From Acetobacter oeni (GTDB lineage Bacteria > Pseudomonadota > Alphaproteobacteria > Acetobacterales > Acetobacteraceae): DNA of 64,000 nt. Where the stretch lies: assembly GCF_011516825.1 (NCBI RefSeq), contig NZ_WOTA01000007.1, forward strand, positions 62,001-126,000. The letters run 5' to 3'. Under the pieces are notes generated by a model that did no database searches, was not told the DNA's origin, and worked only from the letters and a program-made list of their open reading frames with translations. Position 1 is the first letter of the stretch. Each line of letters starts with the position of its first letter. Shown here one piece after another: positions 17,195 to 28,971 of the stretch. The position numbers were made by a program, and so were the translations under genes.

Positions 17195-18526
17195 ATGATA
17201 AACTCTGACGACTCCAGGAAAGGGAAGCCGGGCACCGCGCCTGCATGCAGACCGTGGCAAATGCGTCGCATGACATCGACAGGCCTTCCGACAGTTCATC
17301 CGTTACCTGGAAACACCGGCAATGCGAGGCGTCTCAAATCGCTGGACGGCCTGCGCGGGGTGGCTGCCTTCGCCGTGATGTTCATTCATATGATCCTCTT
17401 CTCGCTCCCCGATAATTCCGCCATCCCGACATTCCCGACAACGATCAGCTATATCATTGAGATCCTGATTCTTTTTACGCCACTCGGCCTGCTCGTGAAC
17501 GGCCATAGCGCAGTTCTCGTTTTCTTCGTGATCAGCGGCGTGGCCCTCTCCCTGTCCGCGAACGCGGGCAATCTCAGTTTTTACCGCTCTTTCCTGATCA
17601 GCCGCGTCAGCCGGATCTGGCCACCTTTCGCCGCCGCTCTCTGTATCGCCGCGTTCCTGTCCTTTCTGGTGCCTCCGGGTCCCTCGCCCTTCGCGAACGC
17701 GGAACTGACGCGTTTCTGGAAAATCCCGCCGACAGCGGATGTTTTCATTGAGCAGATTCTGATGACAGGCCGTTTCGACACACTCGACTGGCCTGTCTGG
17801 AGCCTGATCGTGGAAATGCGGATCTCGCTGCTCTTTCCGCTTCTCGTGTGGTGCTGCATCAGAGCGCCACGGACCACCATGGCCGCGTCCGGCGCTCTCA
17901 GCATCGCTTTTGTCATGAGCACTTCATACGTCCGGATGACAGACTGGAGTTTCACTTCCGCACGAGCGGCTGGTTACGTTTTCCTGTTTACCGCCGGAAT
18001 CCTGATCGCGCGTAATCTCGATCATATACGCGTCCATCTCGCTCGTCTGACCCGCAGCCAAAACGTCCTGTGCTGGTGTTTCGTGCTGGCTCTCGTCGGA
18101 ATACGAACGTCCAGACTCTGGCCCGGCATGACACTTGATGACGGCATCCGGTTTTATATGTGCGCCACCGGAGCCATCCTCCTCGTGCTGCTCATCGCCG
18201 CCGGCGGACGCATATCACGCCTGATGGAACATCCGGTCCCGCAGGGCGCGGGCAGAATTTCCTACAGCCTCTACCTGCTCCATATGCCTGTCATCGGCTT
18301 CTGCCTGAAACGTATCGCGCCGCTCACCACGCACAACACGGCGCTTCTGATCGGGTTCGTCATATCCATCGCCGCTGCCATTCTGGCACGCCGGTGGATC
18401 GAAATCCCTTCGGTCAGCCTGGGAAAATACCTGGTAAGACGCTTCGGAAACACCAGCGGGAGGCCGGCGATCAGCCCCCTTTCGGGTTGCACGATGGCGG
18501 AGCCGGCCAGCACATCCCATCTGTAA
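17195..18526 (+). CDS. acyltransferase 3 (OafA-like) membrane protein, 443 aa
   Basis: An integral membrane O-acyltransferase with about 10 hydrophobic segments. The hallmark LKSLDGLRGVAAFAVMFIHM near residues 48-67 contains the conserved Arg and His, and VFFVISGVALSLS and PVWSLIVEMRISLLFPLLVW are also typical of the family. Such enzymes transfer acetyl or other acyl groups to sugars of surface polysaccharides, lipids or peptidoglycan. The acceptor is unknown. The basic N-terminal about 45 residues suggest that the true start may be an internal Met, for example MRRMTSTG. No transferase cluster surrounds it. Confidence 0.85.
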   Translation: MINSDDSRKGKPGTAPACRPWQMRRMTSTGLPTVHPLPGNTGNARRLKSLDGLRGVAAFAVMFIHMILFSLPDNSAIPTFPTTISYIIEILILFTPLGLLVNGHSAVLVFFVISGVALSLSANAGNLSFYRSFLISRVSRIWPPFAAALCIAAFLSFLVPPGPSPFANAELTRFWKIPPTADVFIEQILMTGRFDTLDWPVWSLIVEMRISLLFPLLVWCCIRAPRTTMAASGALSIAFVMSTSYVRMTDWSFTSARAAGYVFLFTAGILIARNLDHIRVHLARLTRSQNVLCWCFVLALVGIRTSRLWPGMTLDDGIRFYMCATGAILLVLLIAAGGRISRLMEHPVPQGAGRISYSLYLLHMPVIGFCLKRIAPLTTHNTALLIGFVISIAAAILARRWIEIPSVSLGKYLVRRFGNTSGRPAISPLSGCTMAEPASTSHL

Positions 18527-18631
18527 TAAATGCTGATTTATCATTGCCGTCCGAAACGCAGAAAGCAGAGGCATCCCAGCCTCGCACAGACACAAATTGA
18601 CACTCTCTCCGCTTTCATGGACCTTTGACCG

Positions 18632-19081
18632 ATGGCTGGCCCCCTCCCAACACCAGACGCAGAGGATACCGGGACGACAGTGTTCGCGTTCCCCGGCAAA
18701 CGTGTGTTCGCCCGGGACGAAGCCGCCCGCTATCTCGGGATCAGTCGCCTCCGTTTGCGCTTCCTCGAAATCGCCCGCTGCGGGCCGGTCCCCTTTGCCC
18801 CGGGGCGCTATCGCACGACCGAACTGAATCTCTACCGTATTGAACTGTTCCTGCGAGCCGGTCTCCCCGCCACCGAAGCCGAGCGACGCAATGCCCAGGC
18901 CGAAACCTTAGCGCAGAACGCGGAGACGCCCCGCGATCCGTTCGTGGAGATGGCCACGCTGCATGACCTTCGGCAGGTCGGCACTTTCATCATCGGCCGC
19001 GTTGCAATTGGTATCGGACTGTTCATTATCGTTATGTCACACACGCCGCTGTGGCATTTTTTGCGGCAATCCTTAAAGTAA
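18632..19081 (+). CDS. HTH (excisionase/MerR-like) protein with a C-terminal membrane helix, 149 aa
   Basis: Residues about 24-80 resemble a winged helix-turn-helix of the HTH_17/MerR type: RVFARDEAARYLGISRLRLR forms the first helices and APGRYRTTELNLYRIELFLRAG fits the wing and final helix. A short Glu/Ala-rich linker follows, then one strongly hydrophobic segment (about 116-140, TFIIGRVAIGIGLFIIVMS) close to the C-terminus. The combination predicts a DNA-binding or adaptor domain anchored to the inner membrane from the cytoplasm. No named family is recognised. There is no strong Shine-Dalgarno. A lipoprotein gene starts 39 nt downstream on the same strand, so the two may form a unit. Confidence 0.65.
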   Translation: MAGPLPTPDAEDTGTTVFAFPGKRVFARDEAARYLGISRLRLRFLEIARCGPVPFAPGRYRTTELNLYRIELFLRAGLPATEAERRNAQAETLAQNAETPRDPFVEMATLHDLRQVGTFIIGRVAIGIGLFIIVMSHTPLWHFLRQSLK

Positions 19082-19120
19082 CCGGTAATCTCAACCCGTA
19101 CGTCACGACAGGGCCTGACC

Positions 19121-19585
19121 ATGAACCGATCGTCCTTGTTGCCGCGCTCCCTGCGCCTCGGGCCAGTGCTGCTCGGCTGCTTCGCTCTGGCGGCCTGTAT
19201 GCCGGAGCGCTTCCAGGTCGTTGCATCCAATCAGAGCGTCACTTCCACCGGACAGTTCACCGATGTCTCATCCATCGGAGGCCGCTCCGTGCCACTCCAG
19301 ACCATCGTCCTGCTGGAACCCGACTGCTCTTCGGGCGGCACTGCCATCATTCAGGTGGTAACACCGCCTCAGCATGGCCAGATCACCACGGAGACGGGGA
19401 ATTACTATCCCGCCTATCCCGCCTCAGACACCCAGCGTTACGCCTGCAACGTGAAAAAACGCCCCGGTGTCGCAGCCATCTACACGCCCGATCCCGGTTT
19501 TCACGGCACCGTTTTCACAACCCTCCAGGTCACCGGACCTCTGGGAAGAAGCGGAACCCGGGTCTATCGCATCACCGTGCAATAG
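19121..19585 (+). CDS. putative lipoprotein with an Ig-like fold, 154 aa
   Basis: The basic N-terminus and hydrophobic core end in the lipobox FALAACMPERF, predicting signal peptidase II cleavage before Cys26 and lipidation. The mature part is beta-rich. The segment IYTPDPGFHGTVFTTLQVTGPLG resembles the YTPxxGFxGxDxF motif of cadherin-like or bacterial Ig-like repeats. Cysteines in PDCSSGGT and RYACNVK may form a disulfide. The function is unknown. It follows the HTH-membrane gene by 39 nt and may be co-expressed with it. Confidence 0.72.
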   Translation: MNRSSLLPRSLRLGPVLLGCFALAACMPERFQVVASNQSVTSTGQFTDVSSIGGRSVPLQTIVLLEPDCSSGGTAIIQVVTPPQHGQITTETGNYYPAYPASDTQRYACNVKKRPGVAAIYTPDPGFHGTVFTTLQVTGPLGRSGTRVYRITVQ

Positions 19586-19710
19586 GCGCGTCCGGTCGCA
19601 TTCAGTCCGGGCCGTCGGTCTGCCCCGCGTGCCCGGCCTCCTGTCCATACCACAGGTTGAGGCATGATTTTATGTCTGGCCAGCAAACCGGACCAGGCCT
19701 CGCTCCCGGC

Positions 19711-20565
19711 TTACCCCGGCAGGCTCGTCGGCCACGGATGCTCCAGAATATCCAGAATCGCCGCGCTGGTCTCTTCAACCGAGCGCCGCGTCACATCCAC
19801 GAGCGGCCAGCCGTGTCGCACGCAAAGACGCTTTGCCCAGAGCAACTCCGCCCGGACCTCTTCAGGATCAACATAGGCCGTCTCCTGAAAGACCGGACGT
19901 ATCCCCGGCTTCGCCGCAACCATCGCATTCAGGCGCGTTAGCCGGATTTCCACCAGAGCATCCGGGTCGATTGTCAGCCCGATCACTGGCACACGGGCCT
20001 CGAACAGTTCCAAAGGTAACGGCGTATCCGGTACCAGCGGTACATTCGCGGCCTTGATGCCTCTGTTGGCCAGGTAAAAACAGGTCGGTGTCTTCGATGC
20101 GCGTGACACGCCCACAAGCACCACATCCGCTTCCCGCAGACCACGCGCCTGCTGCCCGTCATCGTGCTCAATGACGTAATGCATCGCGTCAATGCGACGG
20201 AAATAATTTTCATCCATCACATACTGACTGCCCGCGCGACCATGCGCCTGCGTCCCGGTCACGCGCTCCAGCAGTTCCAGCGTGTTGTTCATCACATCCA
20301 GAAGCTGCACATTCATCCGCAGACAACCTTCATCAAGATCTTTCTTGAGTTCCTGATCCGTCAGCGACGACAGAACCGGCCCGGATTCCGCCGCAATCCC
20401 CGCCATGACCCGCCGCAACTGCGCCCGTGTCCGCACCAGATTCCAGTGCCGGACCTCAAATTCATTCTCCGGGAAATGCGGCACGCAGGCCCGCGCCAGT
20501 GAGTCCAGCGTCTGCCCGATCCCGCCCGAAACCAGATGAAGAATAATCCGCTGCTTCGTCGTCAT
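19711..20565 (-). CDS. ppsR: pyruvate, phosphate dikinase regulatory protein (DUF299), 284 aa
   Basis: This is a bifunctional serine/threonine kinase/phosphorylase that inactivates PPDK by ADP-dependent phosphorylation of the Thr next to the catalytic His and reactivates it by Pi-dependent dephosphorylation. Evidence: the start LHLVSGGIGQTLDSLARACVPHF, the conserved HYVIEHDDGQ segment, and the P-loop GVSRASKTPTCFYLANRG near residues 149-166. Start ATG 20565 (MTTKQRI) with GGGTGGGCGGGC upstream is preferred over 20652. The target gene ppdK lies 1.4 kb away on the same strand with a foreign-looking methyltransferase gene between them, which strongly supports PPDK rather than PEP synthase as target. 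Confidence 0.92.
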   Translation of the reverse strand: MTTKQRIILHLVSGGIGQTLDSLARACVPHFPENEFEVRHWNLVRTRAQLRRVMAGIAAESGPVLSSLTDQELKKDLDEGCLRMNVQLLDVMNNTLELLERVTGTQAHGRAGSQYVMDENYFRRIDAMHYVIEHDDGQQARGLREADVVLVGVSRASKTPTCFYLANRGIKAANVPLVPDTPLPLELFEARVPVIGLTIDPDALVEIRLTRLNAMVAAKPGIRPVFQETAYVDPEEVRAELLWAKRLCVRHGWPLVDVTRRSVEETSAAILDILEHPWPTSLPG

Positions 20566-20652
20566 GCCCGCCCACCCGGTCAGTAGAGATTGTGACGCCC
20601 TGATATAGCCGTATCGGAAAAGCAGCGATATGCCGACGCATCCGACTGACAA

Positions 20653-20810
20653 TCTTATCTCACAATAAAGGATTTCCGACGATGCTCCGCCCGGAGGCTG
20701 CGGGCGCCGGTCCGACAGCCCTCCCGCGTCAGACCCGCGAACTTCATCAGTCAGTGTAAATCATTTCTGCTTTCTGTTTCTAATATACTGCCATCAGGTC
20801 AGATAACATT
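20653..20810 (+). promoter_or_regulatory. AT-rich divergent promoter region
   Basis: The region between the divergent ppsR and methyltransferase genes turns AT-rich after about 20755. TATACT at about 20787 is a fair -10 match for the rightward gene; no good -35 was recognised. It marks the left edge of the low-GC segment. Confidence 0.3.
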
Positions 20811-21638
20811 ATGCTCCAAAAAGAACTCCCTCCTGAGTTTGATTACAGATTTTATAAAGCAACAAATACTGACCTGTCTGAATTTAGCGACACAGACCTC
20901 ATGAAGCATTTTATTAACTATGGTGAAAGCGAGGGACGCCCAGGATCGGAGGGATGCCTGCGGGAAAATATCATATCCTGCATCCCGCACGATGCGTCAG
21001 TGCTTGAAACGGGGTCGTCTGAATCCCCGGTCGTTAAAGGAAAAAACGTAAAATATTTCAGCATCGGTCAGTCAGAGGCACCGGAAAGAGGGAAGCAGAA
21101 AACAGATCATCCTGTCACCGACAGCATGTTCGACGCTGTTGTCAGCTCACACACGATAGAGCATCAGATCGATCTCATTACATATCTGAAGAAAATCGAA
21201 AAATTGCTCGTCAGAGGCGGACGGTATTATCTTATGATTCCCGATAAACGGATCGGCAGCGACCACTATATTCCGGAATCGACGATTGAAGACGTGCTGT
21301 CCGCCTGCAATACAACAGCAACCAGACATTCCCTGAGCAATGTGATGACGGGTCGCGCGCTGACAACGCATAATGACCGGGAGCGACACTGGGCCGGAGA
21401 TCACGCCGATCCGGGATATATGGAAAGCATCGCCAGACGGCTCAGAAGTGCCATAGCGGATTTCGAAGCAGGTAATGACGCCGGTATCGATGTCCGGGCA
21501 TGGCAATTCACGCCCTCGGGTTTCCGGCTGATTACAGAGTCACTCTGTTCCCTGAATCTGATCCGTCTCAGAGCAGAGCGTGTGTACAATACGCCGCGCA
21601 GCAGAGCTGAATTTATGGCTGTTCTGATCAGACTCTGA
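20811..21638 (+). CDS. SAM-dependent methyltransferase-like protein, 275 aa, low GC
   Basis: The N-terminal part (FDYRFYKATNTDLSEFSDTDLMKHFINYGESEGRP) matches a short helical repeat often found at the ends of glycan-modifying enzymes. The rest is a class I methyltransferase: MFDAVVSSHTIEHQIDLITYLKKIEKLLVRGGRYYLMIPDKR is motif II/III of the methyltransferase_11 type. The expected glycine-rich motif I is degenerate (VLETGSSESP), so activity is uncertain. Five sampled 60-nt lines gave 134/300 G+C (45%), far below the flanking genes, suggesting recent acquisition. It may act on polysaccharide or a glycosyl carrier, but no partners are adjacent. Confidence 0.75.
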   Translation: MLQKELPPEFDYRFYKATNTDLSEFSDTDLMKHFINYGESEGRPGSEGCLRENIISCIPHDASVLETGSSESPVVKGKNVKYFSIGQSEAPERGKQKTDHPVTDSMFDAVVSSHTIEHQIDLITYLKKIEKLLVRGGRYYLMIPDKRIGSDHYIPESTIEDVLSACNTTATRHSLSNVMTGRALTTHNDRERHWAGDHADPGYMESIARRLRSAIADFEAGNDAGIDVRAWQFTPSGFRLITESLCSLNLIRLRAERVYNTPRSRAEFMAVLIRL

Positions 21639-21884
21639 ACCGGCTGGCACTCAATACCTGAGAATACACCAGTTTTGCGGTCATTCGAAAAACTACCGTT
21701 AAGTATCGCTGTTTTTCTCAGGGCTCTGCCCCGACACCCGCCAAAGATTGATGGCTTTGGAAACCTGTTTGCTTATCAGCGGATCTGATGCACGACGTAC
21801 TTTCGCGTGATGTTCCCTGTCGGAGCTAATTTCAGAAAATTACACATCAACCGTTCAGATGAATAAAGCCAAAACCATAGCCGC
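21639..21884. other. intergenic region between the methyltransferase gene and the ppdK terminator
   Basis: No coding region is seen. It contains the REP-like element listed separately and otherwise AT-richer unassigned sequence. Confidence 0.4.
21714..21768. repeat. REP-like intergenic palindromic element (acetic acid bacterium type)
   Basis: The layout is a T-run, then a GGGC-TCT-GCCCC hairpin, an ACACCCGCC linker, a CCAAAG / CTTTGG hairpin and AAACC. I recognise this arrangement (GGGGCTCTGCCCC followed by a CCAAAG...CTTTGGAAACC hairpin) as a common intergenic repeat of Acetobacteraceae, from memory. Only one copy was noticed in the window, and its first arm has diverged (AGGGCT for GGGGCT). 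Confidence 0.5.
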
Positions 21885-21928
21885 TAAAAAAACGGGAGAG
21901 AACCGCCCGAAGACAATCCTCTCCCGTT
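21885..21928 (-). terminator. strong Rho-independent terminator of ppdK
   Basis: On the minus strand ACGGGAGAG (21927-21919) pairs with CTCTCCCGT (21900-21892) and is followed by a run of seven Ts (21891-21885 region). It starts 20 nt past the ppdK stop codon and is a canonical intrinsic terminator. Confidence 0.85.
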
Positions 21929-21947
21929 CGGTAAAATGCCCCGAAAA

Positions 21948-24623
21948 TCAGGCCGGAATACCCGCCTGCTTCTTCTTTGCCAGAGCAGCCTGCGCCGCCG
22001 CCAGTCGCGCCACTGGAACGCGGAACGGAGAGCAGGATACATAATCCAGCCCGACACTCTCGAAAAACGCGATCGAGTCCGGATCGCCGCCATGCTCGCC
22101 ACACACACCGAGCTTCAGTCTCGGCTTCGTCTTCCGGCCCGCTTCGGCTCCCATCCGTACCAGCGCGCCCACGCCTTCACGGTCGATGGAAACGAACGGG
22201 TCTTTCGGGAGCAACCCGTGGTCCACATAGTAAGGCAGGAATGACCCCGCATCGTCACGCGACAGACCAAGCGTCGTCTGCGTCAGATCGTTGGTGCCGA
22301 ACGAGAAGAAATCCGCCACTTCCGCAATCTGACTCGCCGTGATCGCCGCGCGGGGCAGCTCGATCATCGTGCCGATCAGATAATCCAGCGTCGTGCCCTT
22401 CTCGGCAAACACCGCCGCGACCACCGCTTCCGCCGCCTTGCGCGTCACATCCAGTTCAGTCTTCACGCCAACCAGCGGAATCATGATCTCGGGAACAATC
22501 GCCTCACCCGTCTCATGGGAGACCGCAATCGCCGCTTCGATAATCGCCCGGACCTGCATCGCGTAAATCTCGGGATACGTGATCCCGAGACGACAGCCGC
22601 GATGACCCAGCATCGGATTGGCTTCCGACAAGGCCGAACGCCGCGCCCGCAGCGATTCAATGCTCTGCCCCAGCGCCGCCGCCACTTCGGCCAGCTCCAT
22701 CTCGCCATGCGGAAGGAACTCATGCAGAGGCGGGTCGAGCAGACGGATCGTCACGGGCAGCCCGCGCATGATGCGGAAAATCGACGCGAAATCATCCCGC
22801 TGGAACGGCAGCAAAGCCTCAATCGCTTTCCTCCGGGCATCATGGTCGTCCGCCATGATCATCTGGCGCACATGCCCGATCCGGTCCGGCCCGAAGAACA
22901 TATGCTCCGTCCGGCTCAGACCAATGCCCTCGGCCCCGAATTTCCGCGCCGTCTCCGCGTCCTCCGGCGTCTCCGCATTGGCACGCACCCGCAGACGACG
23001 CACATCGTCCGCCCAGCCCATCAGCGTGCTGAAGTCGCCCGAAAGGGTAGGGGGGATCGTCGCGACTTTCCCGACATAAACCGCACCCGTTCCACCATCG
23101 AGCGTGATCCAGTCTCCGCCTTTCAGAGTCACGCCACCCGCCGTCAGCGTCTGCGCCTTGTAATCGACGTGAATACTGCCCGCGCCGGCCACGCACACAC
23201 GCCCCATGCCGCGCGCCACAACCGCCGCATGAGAAGTCATGCCGCCCCGCGTCGTCAGAACGCCACGCGCCGCATGCATCCCGTGCACATCCTCGGGCGA
23301 CGTCTCAATGCGGACAAGAATCACATCCTCACCCTGCGCAGCCCGGTCCTCAACCTCTTCCGCCGTAAAGACAATCGCCCCCGCGGCCGCCCCCGGCGAG
23401 GCCGGCAGACCACGCGCGATCTGCGTCCGCTCCGCCTTAGGGTCGAGCGTCGGATGCAGCAGCTGATCCAGCGAGGTCGGCGGCACGCGCTGAATCGCCT
23501 CTTCCTGGGTAATCAGCCCCTCACGCGCCATGTCGATGGCAATCTTGAGCGCCGCAGCCGCCGTGCGCTTCCCCGTGCGGGTCTGAAGCATGTAGAGCCG
23601 GTTGCTCTGCACCGTGAACTCAATGTCCTGCATATCGCGATAGTGCTTCTCAAGAAGCTCGCGCACCCGCAGCAGTTCCTTATAGGCGTTCGGAAGCACC
23701 TTCTCCATCGGCGACTGGTCCGGCGTCGCCTTTTCAGCGGCCATCGGCTGCGGCGTGCGGATACCCGCCACCACATCCTCGCCCTGCGCGTTCACCAGAT
23801 ACTCGCCGTAGAAAATGTTCTCGCCCGTGGACGGATCGCGCGTGAAACACACGCCCGTCGCACAGTCGTCGCCCATGTTGCCGAACACCATCGACTGCAC
23901 ATTGACCGCCGTGCCCCAGCTCGCCGGAATGTCGTGCAACTTGCGGTAAGTGTTCGCGCGCGGATTCATCCAGGAGCCAAAAACCGCACCGATCGCGCCC
24001 CAGAGCTGGGCCTGCGGATCGGTCGGGAAAGGCGTCCCGGTCTCGCGCTGCACGATCTCCCGGTAACTCTGGACAATCTCGCGCCAGTCCGTCGCCTTAA
24101 TGGCCGTGTCGTCATGCACGCCCAGACCGCGCTTGGCCTGCTCCAGAAGATCCTCAAAGCGATGATGTGGAACCCCCATCACCACCGAGCCATACATCTG
24201 GATAAACCGGCGATAGCTGTCCCAGGCAAACCGCTCGTCACCGGAAGAGCGTGCCAGCCCCTCGACGGTCTGATCGTTCAGCCCGAGGTTCAGAACCGTA
24301 TCCATCATGCCCGGCATGGATACACGGGCACCGGACCGGACAGACACCAGCAGCGGCGCATTCGCATCGCCGAAGGTCAGCCCCATCATCTCTTCAACGC
24401 GATGAAGCGCCCCGGCGACCTCTTCGGCCAGCTCCGGCGGATAGTTGTTCCCGTTCGCATAGAACGCGGAGCACACCTCCGTCGTAATGGTAAACCCCGG
24501 AGGCACAGGCAGTCCGATCGAAGCCATCTCCGCCAGGTTGGCACCCTTGCCGCCAAGCAGATTGCGCATTCCGGCGCCGCCTTCATTCAGACCGCCACCG
24601 AAGCTGTAAACCCATTTCGTCAT
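21948..24623 (-). CDS. ppdK: pyruvate, phosphate dikinase, 891 aa
   Basis: It reversibly interconverts pyruvate, ATP and Pi with PEP, AMP and PPi. Domains: N-terminal ATP-grasp (LLGGKGANLAEMASIGLPVPPGF near residues 19-41), a central phosphohistidine domain with GGMTSHAAVVARGMGR carrying the catalytic His and the regulatory Thr targeted by PpsR, and a C-terminal PEP/pyruvate TIM barrel with MIELPRAA, SFGTNDLTQTTLG and the catalytic Cys in LGVCGEHGGDP. The length is normal. Start ATG 24623 (MTKWVYSFGGG) has CGGAGAG about 9 nt upstream; upstream in-frame codons to 24704 are excluded. In an organism with limited glycolysis it would supply PEP for gluconeogenesis. Confidence 0.98.
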   Translation of the reverse strand: MTKWVYSFGGGLNEGGAGMRNLLGGKGANLAEMASIGLPVPPGFTITTEVCSAFYANGNNYPPELAEEVAGALHRVEEMMGLTFGDANAPLLVSVRSGARVSMPGMMDTVLNLGLNDQTVEGLARSSGDERFAWDSYRRFIQMYGSVVMGVPHHRFEDLLEQAKRGLGVHDDTAIKATDWREIVQSYREIVQRETGTPFPTDPQAQLWGAIGAVFGSWMNPRANTYRKLHDIPASWGTAVNVQSMVFGNMGDDCATGVCFTRDPSTGENIFYGEYLVNAQGEDVVAGIRTPQPMAAEKATPDQSPMEKVLPNAYKELLRVRELLEKHYRDMQDIEFTVQSNRLYMLQTRTGKRTAAAALKIAIDMAREGLITQEEAIQRVPPTSLDQLLHPTLDPKAERTQIARGLPASPGAAAGAIVFTAEEVEDRAAQGEDVILVRIETSPEDVHGMHAARGVLTTRGGMTSHAAVVARGMGRVCVAGAGSIHVDYKAQTLTAGGVTLKGGDWITLDGGTGAVYVGKVATIPPTLSGDFSTLMGWADDVRRLRVRANAETPEDAETARKFGAEGIGLSRTEHMFFGPDRIGHVRQMIMADDHDARRKAIEALLPFQRDDFASIFRIMRGLPVTIRLLDPPLHEFLPHGEMELAEVAAALGQSIESLRARRSALSEANPMLGHRGCRLGITYPEIYAMQVRAIIEAAIAVSHETGEAIVPEIMIPLVGVKTELDVTRKAAEAVVAAVFAEKGTTLDYLIGTMIELPRAAITASQIAEVADFFSFGTNDLTQTTLGLSRDDAGSFLPYYVDHGLLPKDPFVSIDREGVGALVRMGAEAGRKTKPRLKLGVCGEHGGDPDSIAFFESVGLDYVSCSPFRVPVARLAAAQAALAKKKQAGIPA

Positions 24624-24984
24624 GACCAAAGCTCTCCGAACACGGAGCGACCCGAAATCCGCATTTCCCATATCCCCGGGAGGGGAATGCAGGCCTGGAC
24701 GCAATCCGCGGGGATTTATTATTATTCAGTCGTCCTGTTCCCGGGGGACAATATCATGACAGGGAAATTCGCGCCCGGCAATTCAGATTTGCCGTGAAAT
24801 TCATGCCACTTTCCGGAAATTCCGCTGGATTTTCCGCCCGCCGTCCCGCCTGCCGTACGGCGCACCGATCCGTTCAGCTAACCGGACAACTCACGCGCCG
24901 ACGCCCCATCCCTCACGGAGAGAGTTCCGAAAAGTCTTTTCCCGTTAAAATTATTCCGCAACCCGCGACAGCTTCGGAAATCCG
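24624..24984. other. 361-nt gap between ligA and ppdK
   Basis: It should hold the ppdK promoter and the end of the ligA transcript (both genes on the minus strand). It is AT-richer around 24715-24790 (TTTATTATTATTCAG), a plausible promoter zone. No clear terminator, riboswitch or gene was found. Confidence 0.4.
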
Positions 24985-28805
<3,821 letters not shown>

Positions 28806-28971
28806 GACGAAAACCCGTTCCGCCCGACAGCAACAGAGCACGGATAAAGACAGCGGATCGCCCGGGGCGGACACTCCGATGGTTCGTTCAGCCGGGCCGT
28901 TGCGTCAACTGTCGCAGGGAAAGACGCAGATGTTTCAGGCATCCGACGCATCACCCTGACAGAAACCGAAT

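Noticed and set aside
22515-24797. 760-codon open frame on the plus strand, antisense to ppdK
   Set aside because: It is rich in Arg, His, Pro and Gln, as expected of the antisense of a GC-rich gene, has no domain, and lies wholly opposite a certain gene.
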